Position numbers and translations under genes: made by a program
Part shown: piece after piece, positions 16,639 through 29,200 of the stretch
Layout: each line of letters opens with the position of its first letter
Position numbering within the stretch: position 1 is the first letter of the stretch
Assembly (NCBI GenBank): GCA_002254845.1
Contig: NKPT01000039.1
Span: 1 to 32,623 of the forward strand
Length of the DNA stretch: 32,623 nucleotides
Reading direction: 5' to 3'
Source: Chloracidobacterium sp. CP2_5A
GTDB lineage: Bacteria > Acidobacteriota > Blastocatellia > Chloracidobacteriales > Chloracidobacteriaceae
Notes under the pieces: generated by a model
Database searches by the model: none
What the model was told of the DNA's origin: nothing
Seen by the model: the letters and a program-made list of their open reading frames with translations, nothing else

Positions 16639-17580
16639 ATGGAGCGATCGGACCCCATCGCGGAACAAGCGCGGACTGAAACGCCCTCGGAAAGCGCCGC
16701 CCGGAGCGGCTTCGTCGCCATCGTTGGACGCCCGAACGCCGGCAAATCCACGCTCATCAACTACTTGGTCGGCGAAAAAATCGCGGCGGTATCGGACAAG
16801 CCCCAGACGACGCGCACCCGCATCCTGGGGATTGTCACGCGCCCGGAAGGGCAAGTCGTCTTTGTGGACACGCCTGGCGTCCACAAGCCGGGCTACCGCC
16901 TCAACAAGCGGATGATGCAGGCCGTTCTTGACGCGCTCGCCACGGTGGACATCGTCGTGCTGCTGCGCGATGCGTCGGTTTCAACCGGCAACGGCGACCG
17001 TTTTACGCTTGATCTGGTTAGGCAATCGGGCCGGCCGGCGCTCCTGGCGCTTAACAAAACCGATCGCCTGCGCGACAAGGGCAAGCTCCTGGCGCTGACC
17101 GACTTTTACCGTCACGAACACGAGTTTCTCGACTACATCCCCATTTCGGCCCTCACGGGCGAAGGAACGGAGACGCTGCTTGACAGCTTGCTTCGCCGCC
17201 TGCCAATCGCGCCCCCGCCGTTTGCCGAAGATGACCTGACCGACCAGACCGAGCGGACGCTCGTCGCGGAATTGCTTCGGGAGCAACTCCTGCGCCAACT
17301 CTCCGCCGAGCTGCCGTTTGTCGTCGCCGTCGCGGTTGAGAAGTGGGAAGAGCGCGAGGACGGCGGCCTCAACCTGGCGTGCGTCATCCTCGTTGAACGA
17401 CAATCGCAGCGAGCGATTGTTCTTGGCCGCGGCGGCCTGCGCCTGCGCGACATGGCGACCGCCGCCCGCGCCGAGATGGAAGCCATGCTTGGGCGCAAAG
17501 TGTTTCTCGAAATTTTCGTCAAGGTTGAGCCTCGCTGGCGCAACGACGAGCGCCGCTTGGATGAGCTGGGCATTAGCTAA
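16639..17580 (+). CDS. era: Era GTPase
   Basis: The 313-residue GTPase has P-loop GRPNAGKST (30-38), switch I threonines in PQTTRTRILGI, G3 DTPG (77-80), G4 NKTD (139-142) and a G5-like PISALTGEG. A C-terminal KH domain follows (about 225-300, VAVAVEKWEERE...ILVERQSQRAIVLGRGG...KVFLEIFVKVEPRW). Era binds the 3' end of 16S rRNA and drives 30S subunit maturation. The first 22 residues are an extra Ser/Glu/Arg-rich extension not usual in the family; a later start is not obvious. The gene follows plsC by 12 bases. Confidence 0.97.
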   Translation: MERSDPIAEQARTETPSESAARSGFVAIVGRPNAGKSTLINYLVGEKIAAVSDKPQTTRTRILGIVTRPEGQVVFVDTPGVHKPGYRLNKRMMQAVLDALATVDIVVLLRDASVSTGNGDRFTLDLVRQSGRPALLALNKTDRLRDKGKLLALTDFYRHEHEFLDYIPISALTGEGTETLLDSLLRRLPIAPPPFAEDDLTDQTERTLVAELLREQLLRQLSAELPFVVAVAVEKWEEREDGGLNLACVILVERQSQRAIVLGRGGLRLRDMATAARAEMEAMLGRKVFLEIFVKVEPRWRNDERRLDELGIS

Positions 17581-17620
17581 CGCTCGATCCTTTCCATAAC
17601 TTTTGTTATCAGATGTAAGT

Positions 17621-18520
17621 ATGCCGTTCCACCTTGTGCAGGCGACCATTCCGCCCGATGCCGCGGACGCTGTCAGCGAAGCCTTCTGGCAAGCTGGCGC
17701 GCAGGGCATCGAAACGCTTGCCGAAACCGAAGCCGGGCTGACCCTGCGGGCGTCCTTCCTCGCCGCGCCAGACGCTCCGGCGCTCCAGGCGGCGCTTGAA
17801 CAAACGCTGGCGGCGTTTGACTACCCGGCCGAGCGCCTACAGGATTTTTCGACCGAGCCGCGACCTTACGAAGACTGGCTAGCCAAGTGGAAGGCTGACT
17901 GGAAAGCCCAGCCGGTCGGGCGGCGCTGGCTCATTGTCCCTCCGTGGCGACGCGACGAAGCCCGTTCCCAAGCGGAATGGGCGGAGCGTATCCCCCTTGA
18001 CATTGAACCCGGCATGGCCTTTGGCACGGGAACGCACGAGACCACCCGCGCCTGCCTCCGGCTGCTTGAAGACCTGCCGTCGCCGCGCGCCATTCTGGAT
18101 ATTGGAACGGGCACGGGCATTCTAGCGATCGCGGCCGCCAAGCTGTTTCCTCAAGCTGACTGTGCAGCCTGCGATACCGACCCTGACGCAGTCGCCATCG
18201 CCCTCGAAAACGCTCGGCTCAACGGCGTCGAAGGGCGCGTCCGGCTGTCGGCGGGGAGCGCGAAAGACTTCCCCGCCAGCCGCTTTGACCTGGCGCTAGC
18301 CAACCTAACCGCGGAAGTCATCGCGTCGCTGGCGCCGGACTTGGCGCGGGTTCTGCGCCCCGGCGGAAAGCTCATCGTAGCCGGCGTATTGACCGACCGC
18401 CGAGCTGGCGTCATCGCGACCCTGAGCGCCGTCGGGCTACAGCTCAGGACCGAGCGAGTCGACGGCGAATGGTGGGCTGGGCTGGCCGAAGCGGCGCCCC
18501 GTCGCCCAAGCCCGCGATGA
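17621..18520 (+). CDS. prmA: PrmA, ribosomal protein L11 methyltransferase
   Basis: The 299-residue protein starts at the ATG at 17621 (MPFHLVQATIPPDAAD); an in-frame TTG 18 bases upstream is less likely. An N-terminal ferredoxin-like L11-binding domain (about 1-65) is followed by a Trp-rich linker (YEDWLAKWKADWKAQPVG). The Rossmann methyltransferase domain has FGTGTHETTRACL and the SAM-binding DIGTGTGILAIAA. The catalytic-site segment ANLTAEVIASLAPDLARVLRPGG matches PrmA (family NLLA replaced here by NLTA). PrmA methylates several amino groups of L11. It closes the surE-plsC-era cluster and converges on ccsA. Confidence 0.94.
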   Translation: MPFHLVQATIPPDAADAVSEAFWQAGAQGIETLAETEAGLTLRASFLAAPDAPALQAALEQTLAAFDYPAERLQDFSTEPRPYEDWLAKWKADWKAQPVGRRWLIVPPWRRDEARSQAEWAERIPLDIEPGMAFGTGTHETTRACLRLLEDLPSPRAILDIGTGTGILAIAAAKLFPQADCAACDTDPDAVAIALENARLNGVEGRVRLSAGSAKDFPASRFDLALANLTAEVIASLAPDLARVLRPGGKLIVAGVLTDRRAGVIATLSAVGLQLRTERVDGEWWAGLAEAAPRRPSPR

Positions 18521-18549
18521 AGCCGGCGTTTCGCGTCCAGTCCGGCTTC
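18519..18549. terminator. stem-loop between convergent prmA and ccsA
   Basis: An 8-bp perfect inverted repeat GAAGCCGG / CCGGCTTC with a 15-base loop fills most of the 41-base gap between the two stop codons and overlaps the prmA stop. Neither side has a clear T-tract, so it is a possible bidirectional terminator only. Confidence 0.4.
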
Positions 18550-18561
18550 CATCCGCGCCGT

Positions 18562-20196
18562 CTAGTCCACGCCGGCGTAGGAGTGAAGCCCCGGCAAGAG
18601 GAAGCTGACGCCTAGATACGTGAAGAGCACGAAGATGAAGCCCAGAACGGCGAAGTAGGCCGAAGTCCGCCCTTTCCACCCGTGGACGATCCGCGTATGG
18701 AGGTAGCCCGCGTAAGCCAGCCAAGTGACCAGCGCCCAGGTTTCCTTTGGATCCCAGCTCCAGTAAGTGCCCCACGACTCGTTCGCCCAGACCGCGCCCG
18801 TCACCAGCATCATGAGCAGCAGCGGAAAGGCGACCGAAACGGTCTTGTACGTCAAGTCGTCCAGCGCATCCAGGCTTGGGAGCTTTTCCAGCATACGCTG
18901 ACCGCGCCAAGCGAACAGCGCGACAAACGCCGTGCAGGCAATGAGGGCCAGAATGGCGGACAGCTCGACCGGATTCGAATTGAAGCTAATCTCTAAGCCG
19001 CTGGCGTTTTGATTGAGCCAGCGCCCGCCTTCCGCTTCTAACTGCTGTGGGGCCAAGGTTGCCAGGTCGATGTCTGAGCGCTTCGCCAGCCACGCGCCAA
19101 AGGCTTGATACTGGTTCGGGCTGATAGCCCCTTTGATATCCATCAGCGACTTCATTTGATAAAAAATCGCGCCGAAAACCAACGCTTGCACGATAAGCGC
19201 GGCGACCACGAGGCGATTCCCCCACTGGCGGGCCAGCTCATCCCGACGGAAGAAATAAACCGTCAAGGCAATCCCCGCCGCCGCATAGACCAGCCAGCCA
19301 AGCTGCATCAGCATCCCGACGCCGGGGAGCGTCGCCCGCAGCGAGCCGCCGCCGGCCAGGTTCAGCCCGCTGCCCATCCACCGGACGCCCAAGCCGTATG
19401 TCCCCGTCGTCAACACCTTGTAGTCGCCAATCGTGGCGTAGGTTGCCAAGCCGAAGACCGCCACGCACAGCGCCATGCTTTCGATTCGGACGCCGTCCTT
19501 AAGCAGATACAGCACGGCAATCCCGAAGCTCACCAAACACACGCCATAGCTGATCGCGGCGATGCTGACGTGAATTGGTCGCCAGTAGCTCCGCAAAATC
19601 GGCTGGAGCGTCGTCACCTCGCTGCCCAGAAACGCCACAAGCGTCAGCGTGAGCGCCGCCAGCGGCATGGTCACCGCGCCAATGAAGCGATACTTGTCGC
19701 GCGTCGTAATGACAAGGCTGGAGAGAACAGCGAAGCTCGTGAACGCCAAGCCAATGTCGTAGAGATTGTTGAGCGGGTAGGTGTGCGAGATTTTCTCCAT
19801 GAGCGGCAGCGTGTGCCAAATCGCCTGCATGGCGGGCTTGGTTTTCTCAAACTCGACGTATTCAATCCATCGGACGCCCCAGGCGGCAAGGTTCATCACA
19901 TAGCCGAAGGCCATGACGCCGATGCCGAGGCGCAGCAGCAGCGACTCGCGCCCCAGCATCCACATTACGTATGCCGCGGTCGCGCCCAAGTAGGCCAGCA
20001 GCGCCAAGATCGTTAGGCTGCCCTCTTTCAAAACGGTTGGGGCCGTTCCGGAAGCGCGCGTCAGAACCAAAGCGGTTGCCGCGATGACTGGGATAATAAA
20101 CAACAGGCTTCGCGGCCAAGCCGATTTGGCCTCCGGCGAGGAAGGCGCGGACGATGACGTGAGGGAAGACTCTAACTTGAGCGCGTCGGTGGACAT
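18562..20196 (-). CDS. ccsA: CcsA/ResC-like cytochrome c biogenesis (System II) membrane protein
   Basis: The 544-residue polytopic protein carries the heme-handling motif WGTYWSWDPKETWALVTWLAYAGYLHTR (WSWD at 479-482), the hallmark of CcsA/ResC/CcsB-fusion proteins. These export heme and attach it to apocytochromes c at the outer face of the membrane. Around ten hydrophobic segments are visible, with histidines beside some of them (for example WHTLPLMEKISHTYPL and RPIHVSIAAISYG). I take the ATG at 20196; the frame stays open further upstream but would run into rmlB on the other strand. It is longer than a minimal CcsA (about 320-400) because of a hydrophobic N-terminal part and a periplasmic loop (about 340-430). 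Its usual partner ResB/Ccs1 is not in the window. Confidence 0.9.
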   Translation of the reverse strand: MSTDALKLESSLTSSSAPSSPEAKSAWPRSLLFIIPVIAATALVLTRASGTAPTVLKEGSLTILALLAYLGATAAYVMWMLGRESLLLRLGIGVMAFGYVMNLAAWGVRWIEYVEFEKTKPAMQAIWHTLPLMEKISHTYPLNNLYDIGLAFTSFAVLSSLVITTRDKYRFIGAVTMPLAALTLTLVAFLGSEVTTLQPILRSYWRPIHVSIAAISYGVCLVSFGIAVLYLLKDGVRIESMALCVAVFGLATYATIGDYKVLTTGTYGLGVRWMGSGLNLAGGGSLRATLPGVGMLMQLGWLVYAAAGIALTVYFFRRDELARQWGNRLVVAALIVQALVFGAIFYQMKSLMDIKGAISPNQYQAFGAWLAKRSDIDLATLAPQQLEAEGGRWLNQNASGLEISFNSNPVELSAILALIACTAFVALFAWRGQRMLEKLPSLDALDDLTYKTVSVAFPLLLMMLVTGAVWANESWGTYWSWDPKETWALVTWLAYAGYLHTRIVHGWKGRTSAYFAVLGFIFVLFTYLGVSFLLPGLHSYAGVD

Positions 20197-20387
20197 GGCA
20201 CATCCTTGATGCGTGAGAGCTGAAGCGAGCGAGCATCGCTCAGGGGGTGATGCCCGAAGCGCGCGCTTGGCGGCATCGCTCGACTGAAAGCGTGTGAAAC
20301 TATACCGAGCGCTTCCCGGAGCGGCAACCCCTAGCCGGCGCTTTAGCGGCAACGACGCCTTGCTCTCGCCTTCAGCGTCGGGCGGCT

Positions 20388-20417
20388 TTGCGCGCCCCCG
20401 AACCCGCGCGCTATAAG
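20388..20417 (+). promoter_or_regulatory. candidate promoter of rmlB
   Basis: TTGCGC (20388-20393) and TATAAG (20412-20417) are spaced 18 bases, and the ATG lies 40 bases after the -10. The -10 is close to consensus, the -35 is weak. The 261-base gap between ccsA and rmlB holds no open gene and must contain both divergent promoters. Confidence 0.35.
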
Positions 20418-20457
20418 CCCCGGCGATTTTGACCCGACACCCAAGGATGGCACGCGC

Positions 20458-21465
20458 ATGGCAATCTTTATCACGGGCGGCGCAGGCTTCATTGGCTCGG
20501 CTTTTATTCGGGCCTGGGCGAAGCGGTATCCGACCGACACGATCATCAACTTCGACAAGCTGACCTACGCCGGCAACCTCGACAACGTCGCCGAGGCGGC
20601 CGACCATCCGGGCTACCAGTTTAGGCGCGGCGACATTTGCGACGCCGCGGCGCTGCGAGCGGCCATCCCCGACGGCTGTGACGCCATTGTTCACTTCGCG
20701 GCGGAGTCGCATGTGGATCGCAGCATCCTGAGCGCCCGCGAATTCATTTTGACGAACGTGCTCGGCACGCAAACGCTGCTCGACGTCGCGCGGGAAAAAG
20801 GCGCCCGCCGCTTCCTGCACATCTCAACCGACGAAGTTGGCGGCAGCATCCCTGACGGACATTTTTTCGCGGAAGACTCGCCGCTCGCGCCAAGCAGCCC
20901 TTACGCCGCGAGCAAGGCCGCAGCCGAACACCTCGCCCGCGCCGCGGCGCATACCTTCGGGCTGGACGCGGTCATCATTCGCGCGAGCAACAACTACGGA
21001 CCCTACCAATTCCCGGAAAAACTCATCCCGCTGGCGCTGACCAACGCGCTGGAGGACCGCCCGATTCCAGTCTATGGCGACGGCCAGCAAGTGCGCGATT
21101 GGATTCACGTTGATGACACCTGCGCCGCGCTGCGGGCGGTCTTGGAAAAGGGCCAGTCGGGCGCGACTTACCATATTGGCGGGCGGTCGCCGCTGCCCAA
21201 TCGCGCGCTGCTGACCAAGCTCCTGGATTTGCTGGGAAAGCCGACCTCGCTGCTGACGGAAGTCGCGGACCGGCTTGGTCATGACCGGCGCTACGCGGTG
21301 GATTGCTCAAAAATCGAGCGCGAGCTGGGTTGGCGGCCTGAAATCCCCCTTGAGGAAGGCCTAGCCCAAACCATCGCTTGGTACCGCGAGCAGGCGACGT
21401 GGGTGGCGCGGGCGCGGAGCGGCGAATATCGGCAGTACTACGCCCAAGTGTACGGCGCGTTGTGA
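20458..21465 (+). CDS. rmlB: RmlB-like dTDP-glucose 4,6-dehydratase
   Basis: The 335-residue extended SDR has NAD-binding GGAGFIG (7-13), the family segment DKLTYAGNLDN, and VHFAAESHVDRSI. It carries the catalytic T124-D125-E126 and Y149-x3-K153 (SPYAASKAAAEH), then RASNNYGPYQFPEKLIPL and GDGQQVRDWIHVDD. This dehydratase makes dTDP-4-keto-6-deoxy-glucose, the precursor of rhamnose and other deoxysugars in cell-surface polysaccharides. One oddity: the conserved STDEVYG reads STDEVGG here, with Gly128 for the usual Tyr. No rmlA, rmlC or rmlD is nearby. It ends 5 bases before the VWA gene on the other strand. Confidence 0.92.
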   Translation: MAIFITGGAGFIGSAFIRAWAKRYPTDTIINFDKLTYAGNLDNVAEAADHPGYQFRRGDICDAAALRAAIPDGCDAIVHFAAESHVDRSILSAREFILTNVLGTQTLLDVAREKGARRFLHISTDEVGGSIPDGHFFAEDSPLAPSSPYAASKAAAEHLARAAAHTFGLDAVIIRASNNYGPYQFPEKLIPLALTNALEDRPIPVYGDGQQVRDWIHVDDTCAALRAVLEKGQSGATYHIGGRSPLPNRALLTKLLDLLGKPTSLLTEVADRLGHDRRYAVDCSKIERELGWRPEIPLEEGLAQTIAWYREQATWVARARSGEYRQYYAQVYGAL

Positions 21466-21470
21466 CCAGC

Positions 21471-23980
21471 CTACCGCGTCCAGCGGCGGTACAGGCGGGG
21501 CAGCGCCTCCGGCAGTTGGGACGCCGCCCGGATGCGGGCGTAGCGCCCGCGCCCAAACAACGCCTCCAGCAGGGACGCATCTTGTCCGGCTTCCAGCGCG
21601 ATCCCTAGCGGCTTGACGCCGACGGCCTGCGCTTCAGCCAGCGCCTGCGCCGTGTCGGCCACGGCATAGGTCACGTCGCCATAGTCGCTGTCCTGCGGCA
21701 GGCCGTCCGTCACCGTCAGCAATAGCCGCTGACGCGCCGGCTGCGCCAGCAACAACTGGGTGGCATGTCTGACCGCCGCGCCAAGGCGGGTGCTTGCCGC
21801 CGGCGCGAGCGCCGCCAGGCGCGACGGCAGCCGTCCTGACGGTTCGCCAAACGCCTTCAGCTGAAAGCAATGCACCGCGTCCCGCCCCCGACTGTTGAAC
21901 GCATAGACGGCGAACCGGTCGCCAAGCTGTTCCAGCGCGGCGGCCAGACAGCGAGCGCTTTCAACTTCGCCGTCCAGCACCCGCCGCGCCGCGCCCGCTT
22001 CCCCATCCGCGTCCAGAGGCTCGCCGGTCGAGCGCGAAACGTCGAGCAGCAGCAGGGCCGCCACGGAGCGGGTCGTCCGCCGCCGGACGGCGTACACCGC
22101 ATCCGAGGCCCGCATCCGCCGCCGCCGCTCGACATAGCGCTCAATCACGGCGTCCAAAAACAACTCCTGCCCATCCGCGGTCGGGCGCGCCCAGGCGAAG
22201 TCCGCCGGACGCCACCGCTCAAAAGCCTTCCGCAGGCGTGCAACCGTCGCGTTGTCGCTTGGCTCCGGCGACGCCGCTCCATCGCTTGGCAATCCAAAGT
22301 CAAAGACGCGACACCAATCCGGGCGGTAATCGCCCAGACGAGCGTCCCATTCCGGGTAATGCCGCGTCCCGAGAACGGCCCACGTCGCCGCCGAGTCGCC
22401 GGACGGGGTCGTTGGATTTGGCCCGAGCGCTCCGGCGGACTCGCCTGATCCAGCGGCGCTCGCGTCATCGGCGCGCGCGCGCTCGGTCAGCCCGTTGGCG
22501 ACAGCGCGCGCCGAGGTCTGGATTTCAGCCAGGGCGATCGGCTGCGCGCCGTCCGGCGACGCGGCTGGTCGCGGCGGAGCGCCGTTGGACGGCGCGGCTT
22601 CCGGCGACCAGCGGCGCTGCGCCGGCGGCGGCAACAGCCGGTAGATGTCCAGCGTCGCCCGGAGCGAATCGGCAACCGTGGCGTCGTCGGTCAGGCAGGA
22701 CGCCAGGGCCGCCTCAAGCGTCGCGGTCAAAGCGGCGTACTCGGCTTCAAGGCCCACGCCGGCCCGACCGACCAGCGCCAGCCGGAACAGCAGCTCCACC
22801 GCCGCCATTGTCAGCGGCGCCCCGGCCAGCGACCGGCGGCTTGCCGGCAGCGGCTCGGCCAGAGCCGCCGCGTCGCGCTCAACGCCGCGATACCGGCTGC
22901 GCATGCGCCGCAGGACGCGCGCCATTTCAATCACGTCAAACAACGCCCCGGCCATCGCGGCGTCGGGAAACAGCGCCAAGGCGTCGCTCGCCGCGATGGA
23001 CGCCGGCCGCGGCGGCAAGACGCGCTCCGTCGCCCGGTCGCGGATAACGGCGAAATCCACGTGCGACAGCCCGCCCGCCCCCGCGCCCAAGTCAGAAAAA
23101 AACGCCCGCGTCGCCTCGTAGGCGGCGATGAGCGGCGGCGTGTCCGGCGTCTGCGTCCCAAACAGCAGCCGACCGGCGGCCTGAGCGGCCAACAGCTTAT
23201 AGAGTGAAAAGTTCCGCTCGCGCTCCGCAAAAACGGCGACCCGGCGCGGCAACACCAGACAGTGCGCGTCGGCGGCTGGCACGACGCGCCCGCCGACCTC
23301 ATCGCCGACGACATCCGCCGGGGGCGACGCCAGCCGGAACGGAAGCCCGGTGAGGGCGCGCAGGTAATGTTGCAGCGTCGGCGCCGCTTCCCCCAGCGGC
23401 AAACCTGGCAGGCGGGACTCCAACAAGCTTCGCGCCTGCGCCGTTTCCAGCCGCAGGAACGCGCCCAGCTTCGCCGCGTCCCGGCCGCAGCGGGATCGCC
23501 CCTCCGCCAGCCAGTCCGCAAAGGCTTCCACTGTCAGCTCCGGGCGGCGCGCCGCCGCGCCCAAAGCCGCCGCGCCCAGTAGCGGATGCTCGGCGTAAAG
23601 CGCGGCGGCCGCGCCCAACAGGGCCGCGCTCCGCTCGTCGCGCCCCAGAGCCTCCGCCGCCTGACAGGTTGCCTGAATGATGTCCGTCAGTCGCGCTGCA
23701 TGGCGCGTCCCGCTGGCCGCCTCCAGCAGCTGACAGACTTCCGTAAACGCCCGTTCGCCAAGCCGGTCGGCCAGGGCCGGCGCGCGAGCTGCAAAGTCGT
23801 CCGCCGTTTGCGGCGACAAGCGCCCAAGCGCGGCGCCGACGGACGCGAGCGCCGCCGCCGCCGCCGCCGAAAGGGGCGCGGAGCGGACTGGAGCGCTCGC
23901 CGAAACCGAGTCGGGCGCGGTCGCAGGCGGGCGACCAGCCGCCCGCCTGCGAAACAGCTGCGTCCAGGCGGCGAATAGCA

Positions 23981-23981
<1 letters not shown>
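21471..23981 (-). CDS. NorD/CbbO-like VWA-domain protein
   Basis: The 836-residue soluble protein ends in a von Willebrand A domain (about 640-836). Its MIDAS begins ALLLLDVSRST (Asp647, Ser649, Ser651) and continues with LLLTVTDGLPQDSDYGD. The domain is preceded by the YVERRRRMRASDAVYAVRRRTTRSVA segment usual in NorD/CbbO proteins. The N-terminal 220 residues are an Ala/Leu-rich helical repeat region as in long CbbO types. Such proteins normally work with a MoxR-type AAA ATPase (NorQ, CbbQ) to remodel or activate a metalloenzyme. No such ATPase is in the window. I start it at the ATG at 23981, whose A is also the last base of the RND pump stop (TAATG), so the two are translationally coupled. 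Confidence 0.84.
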
Positions 23982-27136
<3,155 letters not shown>

Positions 27137-27170
27137 AACTTCCTGAAGGCGCGGCCGCCAAAGGCGACGC

Positions 27171-27950
27171 TCAAGCGGAAAGCTTTTTCACGCTGTCGCG
27201 GTCGCGGTAGCGCGCCTGCGTTTTCGGATTTCCCAAAATGGCGTCGGCGATGAGGGGAATTTTGCCGAGGTACATCAGCGGGCGGTACCACCACGGCACA
27301 ACGATTTTGCGCCGCGGGGACCGAATGGCTTGCTCAATGGCGCGGGCAACGATTTCCGGTCCCGGCATGCGGTAGCGCAATCCGGCGGTCATTTCCGTCC
27401 GAATAAAGCCCGGCGCGACCAAGACGACGCGAATCCCCCGCCCCTTGACCTCGCGCCGGAGGGCGTCATTGAAGCCGCGCGCGGCGAATTTCGACGCGGC
27501 GTACATTCCAACCGTCGCCACCTCGCCGGCGACCGAGCCGATGTTGACGATGACGCCGCCGGGCGGAAGATGCGGCATCGCGTACTTGGCGCAGAGCGCG
27601 CAGCCAAGGACGTTGACCTCCAGCACGCGCCAGAGCAGGTCGTCACGGGTGTCGCATAGGTTAAGACCGCCGCCCATGCCAGCGTTGTTGACCAGCGCAT
27701 CCAGTCGCCCGAAGGCGGCGAGAGTTTCCCGCATCAGGCGCTGCACGTCGGCGCTCCGCGTCACGTCGCCGGGGACGACCAGCGCCTCGCCGCCATCCTG
27801 CCGGATGGCTTCCGCTAAGCTTTGCATTTCCGCTTCGCGACGGGCGAACAGGGCGAGCTTCGCGCCGCGCGCGGCAAGGTGCCGCGCCGTCGCGGCCCCA
27901 ATGCCGCTGGAAGCCCCGGTAATAATGACCGCCTTGCCGTTGAGTTCCAT
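27171..27950 (-). CDS. short-chain dehydrogenase/reductase (SDR)
   Basis: The 259-residue classical SDR has the cofactor motif TGASSGIG (11-18), NNAGMG (88-93), and the catalytic Ser139, Tyr150 and Lys154 (NIGSVAGEVATVGMYAASK). Arg37-Arg38 after the second strand suggests NADPH preference. The last 40 residues (PRRKIVVPWWYRPLMYLGKIPLIADAILGNPK) are hydrophobic and aromatic. Similar tails occur in membrane-associated SDRs acting on lipids. The gene sits between the fusion protein (23-base gap) and the pump (34-base gap), an unusual place for an oxidoreductase. It may modify the exported compound or a membrane lipid; this is inference. Confidence 0.9.
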   Translation of the reverse strand: MELNGKAVIITGASSGIGAATARHLAARGAKLALFARREAEMQSLAEAIRQDGGEALVVPGDVTRSADVQRLMRETLAAFGRLDALVNNAGMGGGLNLCDTRDDLLWRVLEVNVLGCALCAKYAMPHLPPGGVIVNIGSVAGEVATVGMYAASKFAARGFNDALRREVKGRGIRVVLVAPGFIRTEMTAGLRYRMPGPEIVARAIEQAIRSPRRKIVVPWWYRPLMYLGKIPLIADAILGNPKTQARYRDRDSVKKLSA

Positions 27951-27973
27951 CGGGCGCGCTCCCGTTATCGGCT

Positions 27974-29200
27974 TTAGGAAACCTTGATGGGCATCCCGTC
28001 GGTCAGACGGTCGAGGTTGTCGGTAATGACCTTTTCGCCGGCCTTGAGGCCCTCGGTGATCTCAACGTCCGCGCCGTCGCGCTTGCCCAGCCGAACGCGC
28101 CGCTCCACCGCTTTGCCGTCCGCGGCGACAAAGACTTTCTCAACGCCGGCCACGCTCACCACCGCGCTCAACGGCACAAACACGGCTGGCACGTCGCTGG
28201 CGATGTCCACGTAGACGCGCGCGAACATGCCCGGCTTGAGCAACCCTTGCGGGTTTGGCGCGACGGCTTCCACCATCAGCAGCCGCGCCTGCTGATTGAG
28301 AACGGGGCTAATCCGCGTCACGCGGGCCGGAAAGTCGCGTCCCGGATAGGCGTCAGTCGTGAAGCGCGTCGGCATCCCCTCCTTGACGTAGGAAACGCCG
28401 ATTTCAGCGACATTCGCCTGCACGCGAATCGGATCAAGCCGCACGATGGTCACGATGTCGCGGTTGCCGCCCTGCTCGTTGATGAAGTCGCCGCGCGACT
28501 TGTGGCGGACGCTGACAAAGCCGCTGATCGGCGCGCGCACCGCGGAGTCTTCCAGCTTTTTGCGAGCGAGGCGAACTTCGGCCTGGCGTTGCTCGACTAC
28601 GCCGATGCGCATGACGGTCTCATCGCGGGCGGCCTGGTAGCGAGCTTCGGCGGCGCGGTAGTTGGCTTCCGCCGTATCCCACCGCTGGCGCGGCAGGTCG
28701 CCAGACGCCACCAGCCGCTCGGCGCGCTCCATTTGGGCGCGGGCGTCGTCAAGCGCGGCCCGGGCCTGCCGCGCCATCGGCGCGGCGTCAATGTCGATTG
28801 GATCGCGCCGCCCGGCTTCGCCCAGCATAGCGCGCGCCTGCGCCAGCGCGGCTTCCGCCTGCTGGAGCTTCAGCTCGTATTCCTTGGGCGAAATGCGGGC
28901 GATGACTTGCCCGGCCTTGACCGCGCTGCCGACATCCACCGTCAGCTCGGTAATTTCACCGCCGACCTGTCCGGCGACAACGACTTGCTCATCCGGGACG
29001 AGCGACCCGACAGTTTCAATGGACTTTCGTATCAGCCGCTTGGCGGCGGTTGTCGTTTTGACTTCAATCGCGGGCGGCGGCGCGGGCGCGGCCGCGCTGA
29101 CCGTCTCCTTGTGGCGGGAGCAACCGCTCGCGCACAGCGCCAGCAGCGCCATCGCCAGCCAGGGACTGACTTTCGCGGAACGTAAGCAAAATGCGGTCAT
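27974..29200 (-). CDS. RND periplasmic adaptor (membrane-fusion lipoprotein)
   Basis: The 408-residue protein begins with a lipoprotein signal: hydrophobic helix 12-23 and lipobox ALCASGC with Cys27 as the likely acylated residue. It then has the AcrA/MdtA-type order: a barrel-sandwich half (VVVAGQVGGEITELTVDVGSAVKAGQVIARI), an Ala/Arg/Glu-rich alpha-hairpin (about 100-200, KLQQAEAALAQARAML), the second lipoyl half (RAPISGFVSVRHKSRGDFI), a beta-barrel, and a membrane-proximal domain. It should link the RND pump to an outer-membrane channel. The start overlaps the tetR stop by four bases (ATGA), so regulator and pump are one transcript. Confidence 0.95.
   Translation of the reverse strand: MTAFCLRSAKVSPWLAMALLALCASGCSRHKETVSAAAPAPPPAIEVKTTTAAKRLIRKSIETVGSLVPDEQVVVAGQVGGEITELTVDVGSAVKAGQVIARISPKEYELKLQQAEAALAQARAMLGEAGRRDPIDIDAAPMARQARAALDDARAQMERAERLVASGDLPRQRWDTAEANYRAAEARYQAARDETVMRIGVVEQRQAEVRLARKKLEDSAVRAPISGFVSVRHKSRGDFINEQGGNRDIVTIVRLDPIRVQANVAEIGVSYVKEGMPTRFTTDAYPGRDFPARVTRISPVLNQQARLLMVEAVAPNPQGLLKPGMFARVYVDIASDVPAVFVPLSAVVSVAGVEKVFVAADGKAVERRVRLGKRDGADVEITEGLKAGEKVITDNLDRLTDGMPIKVS

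Noticed and set aside
19105-20016. 303-codon plus-strand frame opposite ccsA
   Set aside because: It is the antisense of membrane helices with the conserved WSWD protein on the other strand.
20197-20820. Extension of the ccsA frame upstream to 20820
   Set aside because: It would overlap the first 120 codons of rmlB and adds only low-complexity sequence; the ATG at 20196 gives a sensible N-terminus.
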